From Antedon mediterranea (taxonomy: Eukaryota > Echinodermata > Crinoidea > Comatulida > Antedonidae), in the NCBI RefSeq assembly GCF_964355755.1, contig NC_092673.1, positions 13,399,001 through 13,463,000 on the forward strand: 64,000 nt of DNA, in the 5' to 3' direction. Numbering within the stretch: position 1 is the stretch's first letter; each line of letters starts with the position of its first letter. Positions 11,630-21,509 of the stretch are shown here, piece by piece. A program made the position numbers and the translations under genes. The notes under the pieces were generated by a model. That model searched no databases and was not told the origin of the DNA. It saw nothing but the letters and a program-made list of their open reading frames with translations.

Positions 11630-12258
11630 GATGAAAGCAGTAGAAATGTAATAGAAATAAGTTTTAAATAATAGTAATATAACAGATCGTCGCTCTCGGT
11701 TAACATGTGGTTCAGAAATAAAGCGCTAATTTGTTGATTTCACCAAGAAAGACATGAAAATAGAATGTAAATGATGATAAAGCGATAAAATGAATAATGA
11801 TAAAAATAGTAAGACGTGATGAATCTATTGATGATGACAATCACACTATTATAATATATACTTTATAGCCTGTACATTGCTTAATCTCCTTCAACAATGT
11901 TGGTGCTGTAGATGTGTCTAGATCATACAATGACACGACATATACTAAAGATAAAACCAATGATTGTTAGGAATATGCTTATGACATTATTGAAAAATTG
12001 ATATACAATAACAACGAAAAACAAACTCGTTCTCTTGGTATAAGTTAATTTGTTTTTCTACATTGATGATTACTAAATTTGTGATCACTTTACTTTCCGT
12101 GTCCAACAAATAGTCAAACCAGAACAAAATTGTCAATTCTTCTGTCCTGGTATTGCTTCTGACCTTACTGTATGTAATTTGATACAAGTCTCGCACAATA
12201 GTCAGTTTAGCGGATTCATTATGAATAAAAGCTTGCTACCGGATTTTCCCTTTGTTGT
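11630..12258. other. No supported gene
   Basis: Upstream of the Myb/SANT-like gene. It would contain that gene's promoter if the gene is real. No TATA box or other element can be asserted. Confidence 0.4.
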
Positions 12259-12262
12259 TTAA

Positions 12263-12888
12263 AGACCCCTTCCCTGCAATTTTGGACGTTTTTTGGAAAA
12301 TAATACATATATATCACTTTAAAAACATTAAACCATGTCATTCCTTGTCTTAAATGTACGTTTTATGGTAAATTATGATAAAAAGTGAGAAACAATGCAC
12401 TACCTAAGTAGCTCGCGGCGATCGACTTCTCATGGACGGTCTTAGGCCTAGCCTAGCTAGGCTTAGTTTTGTAGGCCTAGCTGGTAAACATCGATAACGT
12501 ACGAACATCGTACGCTAGCTATATACCTAGCCTGACGTTGTATAGTTGCTGCATTAATTGTCTTTCTATTTTTGCCAGACTCCGTTGATACAAATTGGGG
12601 AAAACCCGGTATTTTCGCTGAAAAGTTAGGAGTCTTCCATTTGTTTTGGCTTCACGATCGATCGAAAAGTGGGCGAATTACAGGTGAAAAACAAAAATAT
12701 CAATCCGCGCGCAATGCATTTTGGGATTTATAGCGGGCCGCTATAATTATTAGAATCGATTTATTTTTCACATTTTTAACCGTTTAAAGACGAAAAAAGT
12801 TATCGCAATAGGACCATATAGTATTATTTTTACATTAAATATAGTTTGTGATCTTAAATTAAATCTAAAAAACGTAGGGAATGGGGCT
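12263..12888. mobile_element. MITE with TTAA target duplication
   Basis: The ends are AGACCCCTTCCCT on the left and AGCCCCATTCCCT as the reverse complement of the right end (11 of 13 identical). TTAA lies directly outside both, at 12259-12262 and 12889-12892. Imperfect similarity continues inward around ACGTTTTTT. There is no coding potential. TTAA duplication is the habit of piggyBac and Kolobok elements, so it is probably mobilised by one of these. Confidence 0.7.
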
Positions 12889-12925
12889 TTAAACATTTAG
12901 CATTTCGAATCCAGACAATAATCTT

Positions 12926-13198
12926 TTAAACAAAAAAGACTTTTACATAGGTTTTGACACCCAAGATATTTAATAAATCCTCAGCCTCACCCACTGCAGT
13001 TCTTAAGTAGTCTAACCATGGAGCATGGTCTAACCGATTGGTTATTATTAGTAGATTAGGGAAATCACCAAATATATGTTGCCAGGAAGCTTTGATACAG
13101 GCACACTTCACACCCGTAAGAGCTGATAAGTTGTTTATCTCCCTTCGAATTGTTGTTATGTTTTGATTGACAGATTTGCATTTACAAGACTTAAACAT
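12926..13198 (-). CDS. Unrecognised short ORF
   Basis: A 90-codon ATG-to-stop frame encodes a Lys/Cys-rich start (FKSCKCKSVNQN), then a mixed hydrophobic/charged body with WLDYLRTAVGEAEDLL. It lies just outside the TTAA-flanked MITE. No domain, signal peptide or splice context is evident. It may be a first exon or chance. Confidence 0.25.
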   Translation of the reverse strand: MFKSCKCKSVNQNITTIRREINNLSALTGVKCACIKASWQHIFGDFPNLLIITNRLDHAPWLDYLRTAVGEAEDLLNILGVKTYVKVFFV

Positions 13199-14540
13199 AG
13201 TTATTTTCCATCAATTGTGCCCCCTATCGTTGTTTAACAACAAAAATTATATGCTACGCAATTATTATCAGGCTAGGCTTTTCAGCCTCCTAATACTTAC
13301 AGGTCCACGTTAGGCTGGGAAGAAAACTTAATCAAGGCTAGGCCTAGGTCTGTGTGTAGTTAGTATAAACCTGACCATGGCCTAAGTCTAGATTTTAGCT
13401 ATTTAAATGTTTTTGGTTCAAAATAGTTAATTTAATAATGAAAACAAGCAGTATTTTACTGGTAAGCAGCTTCGTTAATAGCAAAACGATGACAGTTCGA
13501 TGTCGCCACGGCGGCGGCCAGAGTGCAGTCAGTAGTGTAGTCTACGAAGTACGAACGTATTGACGCTTGCTGCTGTAACATATGCATTCCCCGAAAATGC
13601 GTTAATACAATTTTTAATGTAACCGAACATTGAAACAGCCTGAATTTAAAGAGTAGAGACGGCTATGCGCTGTATGTGGCCGACGGGGGACATTTTGAAA
13701 AAAATAACTACAAGCGAGACCAACAAGACGGGAGCAGCAGGCAGGCTTGACTTTATTTTAGTAGTAGTTGGGTATATTTAGAACAACATAACATAAACTA
13801 ATATTTTATTTTATAATTACTCCTCTCTAATGTTTCATATGAACATTTATTTATATAAAATTATTTAATATGTTTTATGGTGCCTCGCACTTGTGGTACA
13901 ATAGTGCAGTTACACTTTGTACTGACTCGCTTGAATTGCAATTAACATGGTCACGTGGGCCGTTGACTCCAATGAATCCATGGCTTGCAGTTTGTCAATA
14001 CCCTAGTTTTTCTGCCATTCTTCAACAGATATGTTTGTCTGTGAACTTATTGTCATCCATGCATTCATTCTTATATTTCTGTCTCTGTATGACTTACTTC
14101 CCTTATCATAAAGACAAGGGTAATCTCAGATAATTTCCATGAAGACCTCGTCGTCCACCATTTTTTTGCCGTCTGATGATGAGAGATATTCCTCAGTTCT
14201 GATTGGTTGATGAGCGCAACTTATCAAAAGTTGACCAAGGTTCAACTTTTGAAAATTCGCCTGCGAAGCCTTCGCTACGGTCGTTTTCAACGAGTTTTAG
14301 TTGAAATTCGACTATCGTACACTGTTCGCTTGTATGTTCACACTGGAAGCGTCTGTTGCCTGCCGTGTGCGTTACTTTTTAACGCATAATTCGCTGGTAT
14401 GGTGGGTCTATTGTATAACTTCCTTTCTACGGAAATTACTTGAACGTTGTTTCAAAATTGTTATTTTAATTCATTTTGAATGTTTCTTTATTTCTAACTT
14501 ATCAAATACTTTTTGTCATGTTAAAACATGACCACCTAAA

Positions 14541-14609
14541 AAATACCATGTTGTCAATGTGAGAAATACCATGTTGTCAATGTGAGAAATACCATGTTGT
14601 CAATGTGAG
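14541..14609. repeat. 23-bp tandem repeat, three copies
   Basis: The unit AAATACCATGTTGTCAATGT + GAG is repeated three times without mismatch and followed by a partial AAAT. Confidence 0.95.
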
Positions 14610-14994
14610 AAATTAAAAACAAACGTTATAAAACACGCTAATACACAAAATTAATCTAACACAACAAAACCAATATAATTTAACCGATAGGTCTCACTTA
14701 ATATTTTTTAAACAGAAAATTACAAATATTTATAATTTAATTCCAATATTTAAAAAATACTTTAAAAAAAATTAAACCGATATGAAAATCAATAATTATT
14801 AGTCATTACTGCACTGAAAATTGAAAACTAACTTTTTTAGTGAGTGAAATAAAACCCCGCATTCGTTTATTATGTGTGACATTTGCAAAATGTTTATGTG
14901 ATTCAATTAATTGTATTTACAAATGTTGCTGGGTAAGTCCATTCGCAGGAGATTTTGTCGTGAACCACATTCTAGTCGAAAGTTAACGCCTGAG

Positions 14995-15029
14995 GAATCG
15001 AAAATCAACACGCTGTTGATTTTCGATTC
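14995..15029. repeat. Perfect 16-bp stem hairpin with CGC loop
   Basis: GAATCGAAAATCAACA, loop CGC, then the exact reverse complement. It lies about 120 bp beyond the 3' end (stop codon) of the CACTA copy at 15.1-17.3 kb, so it could belong to that element's terminal region. Confidence 0.9.
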
Positions 15030-15147
15030 AACGCACATTACGCGTGTCATTTACGTCTCTTAATTAACTAAATAATGCAACATAACATGGCATTTAATGA
15101 TCAGACAAACAAATATATACTGATTGAAAATTTTTTATTTACAATAT

Positions 15148-17330
15148 TTACAAATAGCAAGTTTTTAATTCTTTCGGTATACAATGTTGAGCAGATGCAA
15201 AATGAATGTTGTTCTCCACAATGAAGCCTGTGAACAGTACTTCAGCTTTAATAACTTGCTCATCTATTTGATCACGCTGACTTACAAATTGAAATTTGTT
15301 ACACTGGTCTACACACTTTGTTGCCGAAATGTGTCTTGCTCCCTGAATAAATATTAAATGATGAAAATTTAGAATTCACAAAAAAATTCACCTCAAAATA
15401 CAATCATTTATCAATAAGATCAGGCAATACTGTATGATTAGTAATTTTTATATTGATCAAGAAAAAAATAATCAAGGGTGGAATTTTGAACATTATTAAC
15501 AATAACGGTATCGAATACTGTAACCAACATTTTTTTATTTGAATTATCCAATGCGACTTATATCGTTATCATTGCTAGATCAATCTGATCATCAATATGA
15601 TTTACTAGCCTAGGCGCATAGGGCCTAGAACCTAATCAGTGAATCTGCACCATCACAGCGCTGACCGCCGTCAACACTCGCATGGCTACCTAATAGGGAG
15701 GCCTAGCTAGTAACCTAGGCCTACATCATTTATTTTAGAATATAATTGGGAGCAGGCAGCACAAATAATGTAATGTAAAAATGTATTGATTAGCGTGTGT
15801 CAAATACACATTAATGTTAATGAAAGAAAAATATTTTTTTTTTATAAAAATATTTCCTCATTTACCTTTTTCTCTTGTTGGCTGGTCATCTTAGGTCGTC
15901 ATCAACCTCGGGACAAGTGATCACTTGACTTAATGATCGTATACGTTGAAGCATATGGTATCCATTTGCTACCTAAAACAGACAATTTGTTGTTTAATAT
16001 TTTCATTCTGTCAAAATCATTGTCAGTATATAGAAGTAATTCAAGATATATTTCTTTCTCACACTTTAAAGGAATATGGTTTACATTACGAAGCACATAT
16101 TAATAATATTCGACTCTTATAATCGGATTTTCTAAATAAATATTGATAAAACGACCTGCATTCCCAACATATCTCGTTCCATGAACAAATCGCACTATTG
16201 TGCTATTGTTCCCTTCAAAGGCGAAGCAACCAAACGCCCAAAGAGGTCCTGCCAATTCAACACAACGGATTATGTGTGCACATGCATTGTGCAAGTTCAC
16301 AGTGCAATTCTGAATTCCTATATATTAATAATGAAAAATTTAATGAATGGCAAAAAAGGTAGTATAGTAATTTTCAGTTATTTGTAAAACCCGTGGTAAA
16401 ACTGACCCCGTGAACTTTCCAGTGCTATTAAAGACACATTTACATTGGTTAAATTTACCTATTTTTTTCAAGCCCAGTGGTGCTATTAACAAAATTTTAA
16501 ATAAATTAATTACCGTAATAATCTGAATATAGTCTGTGAAATTCCCTGAGCCAACTGGATGACGTTGTTCTATCGTTCACAGTCACTTCATCCTGAAGGA
16601 GCAAATAAATGGCCGTTGACAGCATTGCAAAATGTCTAAAGTATTTGTCTGGTAAAACTCGTTTGAACGCCACCAGGCCATAATACAATAGCAATGCTCG
16701 ATATTCAGAGGCTGTATGGAGAGAAAACATGTTAATATAATAATAATAATTGATAATTACTAGTAAATTAGACACAACTATGTTTTATATGTACTAAAAA
16801 GATTGAAATAAAAATCGAAATTGAACTTTCTGTGTGTAAAATAATTTTGGACCATCTTCTTTGGCTTTAAATGTCCTTTCATTTATGGCCTATTTTGTAT
16901 AATGTACTGCGACGATCAAAGCATATTGACCGAAACGTCGAGAAACTCAACAGTTTTTACAGAACTAATATACGTGGTGTACCGCAAATTTTATATCAAC
17001 ATTTGATTTCGCCATGCAAACCTTTAAACAATATATTGTATAATGTACTTAACAAACTAGCCGAAATAACATGGTCGATATATAAATATATACGGTACTT
17101 AACTACGGTACCTTTGAAATTTGGCAGTTCAACAGCTAATGAGCAGGATTTCTTGTGTGAATTGTCTGGTGGTTTTATGTTTGCAAGTCTTCCATCGATT
17201 TGATCAAGCTTGTCTCCGTATGGCTCCTTAACACTGCTTTTCAACCAAAGCTTGACAAGGGGTTTTGTGACAGATACAGATACCATGAAGATAATCAATC
17301 ATGATCTGGACTGCTGGATCGTAATCTTCG
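15148..17330 (-). pseudogene. EnSpm/CACTA-type transposase, C-terminal half, copy 2
   Basis: Five exon-like segments are on the minus strand. About 17330-17112: DYLHGIC, then a frame slip, LVKLWLKSSVKEPYGDKLDQ, IDGRLANIKPP, donor AAAG/GTACC. 16711-16514: ASEYRALLLYYGLVAFKRVL, then HFAMLSTAIYLLLQDEVT, donor ACG/GTAAT. 16317-16156: LHNACAHIIRCVELAGPLWA, FGCFAFEGNNS, RFVHGTRYVG, donor CAG/GTCG. 15972-15866: ANGYHMLQRIRSLSQVITC. 15342-15148: ARHISATKCVDQCNKF to a TAA. The order LHG(I/V)C...IKPP...LLYYG.....LP..Y..H...L..AI..LLQD...H......GPLW...F.FE..N....HGT is that of metazoan CACTA transposases. The RNase H-fold N-terminal part is missing and at least one frameshift and one stop occur. It is the best evidence for intron positions shared by the three copies. 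Confidence 0.75.
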
Positions 17331-17671
17331 ATGAATGTTATGGCCGACATTTATTTAACGCCACAAACCTGATGAATAGACGTTTGCACTTGGTACGATT
17401 GCACACTATTAATATATAGTGTGGGTGTCCAAGAATGGTATTGAATTATTGTTCATGCTTTCAATAGTAAATTGTCCTGTTTGGTCGATGTTATTTAAAA
17501 GTTATTAAATTGTTGGAGAAGATATAAAAACGCCTCCCTCAAATAAACGGTATATTTTTGTGAAGCAATTAATTCTATAATAATTAAATGTCAATAATAT
17601 TTCTTCAACGAATGGTAATTGGTAAAGCATGCACCTTTGTGAAGAGGTATGTTACATGACCCGTGACATAC

Positions 17672-17929
17672 CTTGTCTCTTCTCTCAGTCTCAGCCTTTT
17701 TTGTTCCAGTTCCAACAACAATCGACTTGAGTGAGTGGTTACGCATGACACCATCTAATATTGTGGCTGGATCATTTGCAGGCGTTTGTGGAGTTGGCAC
17801 TGCTGCATAATCTTGATCTGCATTGTGAATATTTCCTTCTCCGTCAATACCATCATCACCATCATATTTATAATTTACCCAAACACTTTTGATAAAGTCA
17901 GAGAGTGACTTGCATTTTAGATTTTCTAC
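17672..17929 (-). CDS. Unrecognised 86-codon exon
   Basis: A phase-0 open stretch lies between an AAAG/GT acceptor and an excellent donor ACAAG/GTATGT. The encoded segment contains CKSLSDFIKSVWVNY, an acidic Asp/Gly stretch, the Pro/Thr segment VPTPQTPANDPATILDG, and a basic end KKAETERRDK. It lies upstream, on the same strand, of CACTA copy 2 and could be its 5' accessory exon or part of an unrelated gene. No domain is recognised. Confidence 0.45.
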
Positions 17930-18584
17930 CTTTCATTTGTATAAGACATATGCATTGTACATGGCTATCTGCAATATATAAAAAAAAACTTCACTGACTT
18001 CCTTGTGAATGATAGTATCCAATACATTAATCCAGCTTTACACCATTCATGTGAGTGTTGTACTATGTAATATAGGTAGGCTTCATCTTACCCTCCCCCA
18101 TTCACCTCTACCATCGCATTATCTACTATTGTTGTGACTGCCTTTACAACACGTTTGTAACGCCATGCAACACATAATACGTTGTCTATGTATAATGCAA
18201 TTAATCTCCCACTTGCATGTTGTTCGTAATGGCGTTGTGCATAGCAGGTGGCTTATCCTTATTCTGTTGTTGGTTATGTTACCCAGCAAAGGATTTAGTA
18301 ATAGGAAACAATATAGTAAATAATAACAATAATAATAATACATTAACAAAACAAAAAAACAAGATATGATAAGAGTGCATTTACAGAAGTAAATTTAAAA
18401 CAGGAGCAAATTAAAACAGGAGCTCCCGATATAATAATACGATGTAATATAGTAGTAATGAACAGCTAACGGAAAATCGATATTTCATATTTTAAAATGA
18501 TATAATTATGTAAAGTCAAGGGAAAAAAAAGTTCTTCTTGGATAGATGAAGCTGGATAGAGTTCATCATTGTGCAAACAGGTTA

Positions 18585-19235
18585 CTACTTAAACACATGT
18601 GGGATACCAGTTGATGAACGCCATTTCCCGGCTCTGAACCTAAGCTTGATTCCTTGATCATACAGGGCTTTAACTTGGGTCTTCCACTTGTTCTTTTCTT
18701 GCCTGTCCGTGCGAGTTAGGTCATCTATAATGTAGGCACCTGGACTAGCGAGTTTATGTCGGTTTTTGAGGATTGCTACTTTGTCAACATATGATAGCAC
18801 TTTAAAGAGTATATGGGGCGGCTTTCCTTGGAATCCTAGACCGTCTCGATGGGCTCTCTCAATCATCGGTTTAATTTTAAAATGAGTGGCTAAGAAATCT
18901 TCAACAATGTTGATTGGGTTTTCATTATCAGATTTAGCGATTCCTACAATGCGAATGTTATTTCTCCTGGAGAAGCGTTCAGCCTTGTTTAGCTCAGCCT
19001 GCATAGACGCAATTGTGTTGTGAGCTGTATGCAAATCGTCGACGAATTCCGCCTGCCTAGCTTCGTATCGCGACTGAGCCTTTTCTAGAGCAATAATTCT
19101 TTCTTCGTTGAATTTAATAGATTCAGCTAATTTACTCTCAAGGTTATTTTGTGATTTCATGATATTGGAAAGAGATTCTTTAACAAATTCTTCAAAACTT
19201 ACGTTTTCAGGCTTTTTTGAACGTGTAGTAGCCAT
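18585..19235 (-). CDS. L1-type LINE ORF1 protein, intact 216 codons
   Basis: Complete ATG-to-stop frame. Residues about 15-88 form a heptad-rich coiled coil with LESKLAESIKFNEERIIALE. Residues 90-99 are RRNNIRIVGI, the start of the RNA-recognition fold of L1 ORF1 (Transposase_22) proteins. ERAHRDG and HILFKVLSYVDK follow in the expected order, and the C-terminal domain has LRFRAGKWRS. ORF1p is an RNA-binding chaperone for the LINE transcript. No ORF2 follows downstream (18.5-17.9 kb), so the element is 3'-truncated or rearranged. The start is marked by ATG at 19235, directly abutting a 1.7-kb inserted element (19238-20972). The frame itself is undamaged. Confidence 0.8.
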   Translation of the reverse strand: MATTRSKKPENVSFEEFVKESLSNIMKSQNNLESKLAESIKFNEERIIALEKAQSRYEARQAEFVDDLHTAHNTIASMQAELNKAERFSRRNNIRIVGIAKSDNENPINIVEDFLATHFKIKPMIERAHRDGLGFQGKPPHILFKVLSYVDKVAILKNRHKLASPGAYIIDDLTRTDRQEKNKWKTQVKALYDQGIKLRFRAGKWRSSTGIPHVFK

Positions 19236-19237
19236 TA

Positions 19238-20972
19238 GGCGTCATCTACAAATTATTTCAGACCACAGAGACGCGTCTGAAAACTTGCAACCCATCAGAC
19301 GCGTCTGTCCAATGCTGAACCTCATTAACGATCTATTATGAATATTCATGAGCTACCCAATCGCGGCGAAGACGCGTCTGTGTGATTAAAACCCGTCTTC
19401 GCTGTTAGTAGGTAAAACAATAGAAAACGCGTCTGAGTGATTAAAAAACCCGTCTGTATTGCTTGTATGGTGAAACAACATTGGTATCATTTCACAGAAC
19501 CAACAAATCTGAGACTAGGCCTAGGTTATCCTAATTTGGACGGAAATTCGCCGATGAGACGACATCGGGCCTGTGGACCTCAGCTCATGCAGAGAGAAAG
19601 AAAGTCTAGGCTAGCCTAGTTTCGGAGGCCTACACCAGGCCTCCTAGCCTAGGCCTATAAATTATTTAACGCTCCTACCTTGGGTTAGCGAATTATAAAA
19701 ACAATGACGCCTAGGCTAGGATATGAAAATAAATATATATTCCATATTAAGATTTAACATAGGCCTAGGGCCTAGGCCGTTTAAAATGATTACGACATGT
19801 GTAAAGAAAAAGGCTCGACCAGAATTTGGAGGGGAAAAAACATGTGAGCAGTTTAGAGCTAGAGAGAGAGTATTATGTTTCATGTCATGTGACACAAAAT
19901 CCAGGTACACTATCTTAATTACTGTTTTATCGTCGTCAGACGGCAGCCACCAGAGTATCGCGTTTCATGCCATGTGCCCAAAAAACTAGGTCTGTATTTA
20001 TTACGGTCTTCTGTCGGCAGTCTTTTTGAGCGAAATGTTGAGCGACCGACTGAAAACGTTCTGATACTATATTTAGAATGAATTGTTTACGATCTTTTTT
20101 TCTCGGCATCGTTCTGGATGGACTGGACGTTCGCTATAATATGTTTATTAGTTGGTCTGTTCGTTGAGGTTCACCTGTGTTGGATCGCGTGTCTCTACGT
20201 TTACATCGTGGGAAATTTATATTTATATTCGCCGTTGAGTAGGTAAACACGCACGAAGGAAACGATTACGATTAAAAAATATTATATTATATTTACAACT
20301 TGGTCCTCCGCCAGTTAAATTTAACACATTAATTTCACACCTTACTTCACTAAGAACATCGTAGGGTTGTTTATTTAGGTTACGAACTCCCTACGAAGTT
20401 CAGAATGTAGTTCATTGAAAGTTGTTTATTGAGGTTACGAAGCCAAACAATGGAACCTACGAAGCCAACAACGTAGCCTACGATCAAGCTACTTCGTAGG
20501 TAAAGTTGCAGTATTTTCTTTCTGTACTGTCTGTAGGTCAATAGTTTGAGTGATTCCATGTTCCAAAAGTTAACTTTAACGTTTTTGCATTTGGTAAATT
20601 CACTCTTTACCACAAGAAAAATAAAATCGCAAAAATAAAAGGTCGCGAATAAATAGAAACGAACATTTGCGCTTTACATACTCTGTCGGCGGTAAAAGGG
20701 TATACCTGTACTGATTTGTTTGTCTTACTGCCGGTTGTATAATTTAATATCACACGCTCTCAATGAATTCACTTGTATGTAGCGCGTTTAACACCAGTAC
20801 ACAGTATAACAATGTGCAGTCAGCCGTATATAGGGCGGGGCCATAGTCGAACATGCATATTGGCGTCTAGACGCAGCCAAATCAGACGGGTTTTGAGACG
20901 CGTTTTTGGGTAAACAATAGAAAACGCGTCTGGACGCTGATTTGTGGTCTAAAATAATTTGTAGATGACGCC
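19238..20972. mobile_element. Harbinger-like non-autonomous element with TTA duplication
   Basis: The left end is GGCGTCATCTACAAATTATT. The right end is its reverse complement with about one mismatch (AATAATTTGTAGATGACGCC vs AATTATTT inward). TTA flanks both ends, at 19235-19237 and 20973-20975, which fits the TWA preference of PIF/Harbinger. Sub-terminal copies of GACGCGTCTG recur near both ends (about 19270, 19300, 19370, 19430; 20900-20935). No transposase ORF is inside. Insertion is immediately 5' of the L1 ORF1 start codon. Confidence 0.8.
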
Positions 20973-21072
20973 TTATGAAAAAGTAATATCGGGAGCTCTC
21001 GTTTGGCACTTCTTACTCAAGCGGAGCCATGAGTAAAACTGAATCCAGTATCAGCAACTCCACAATACGTCT

Positions 21073-21500
21073 TCAGCTGCCAGCAGTAACTTGTCTTTCA
21101 GAATCAGTTGATACATATGACTTGATGCCATATTTGATTAGTTTGTCCTTGTTGTATACCTTGAAACCAGCCACGCCATGACAACATACCCTCACCAATT
21201 GATATTTCTGCCCAGGAGTAGTGTAGAGCTCTCGAAATTTGACAAGCATGTGATCTAATATAGGCAAGACTTTGTAAAGCCTGTCTGTGCAATTGGGTGG
21301 GCATTGGCTATTATGGTTGAAATGAAAAAAAGAAAGAATAATCTAAAAGTGATTTCTTGACATCATTCTACTAAACATTGAACATTGTTGAAACAAGTTC
21401 ATCGGTTGACCAATATTGTTGTAGCTCTGGTTTTCCAATCATCCCAGTTAGGAACATAAATCCTAGAACTTCCTTTCTTGGACACTTATTGGTTTCCATG
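21073..21500 (-). pseudogene. piggyBac-type transposase relic
   Basis: Minus-strand reading shows EVLGFMFLTGMIGKPELQQ, YWSTDELVST, two TAG/TAA-type interruptions, FHFNHNSQCP and DRLYKVLPILDHMLVKFREL. A frame change gives ISIGEGMLSWRGW, and a return to the first frame gives FKVYNKDKLIKYGIKSYV. This is the central DDE region of piggyBac transposases in family order. The family has Asp in the (S)ID(E/A)(S/A)M motif, whereas here it reads SIGEGM, so the catalytic Asp is Gly. At least two frame changes and stops occur. Dead copy. Confidence 0.75.
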
Positions 21501-21509
21501 CCTTATCAC

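Larger units (their letters stand above)
13199..15147. other. Intergenic region with small repeats, no gene
   Basis: It holds a TAGGCCTA-rich patch at 13270-13400, a 23-bp tandem repeat and a perfect hairpin (both listed). The region is AT-rich towards 15 kb. No supported coding sequence. Confidence 0.5.

Noticed and set aside
18421-21000. Inverted 13-mer ATATCGGGAGCTC / GAGCTCCCGATAT around the L1 ORF1 region, possible TIRs
   Set aside because: Half of the match is the palindrome GAGCTC, there is no further similarity, and no target duplication was seen.
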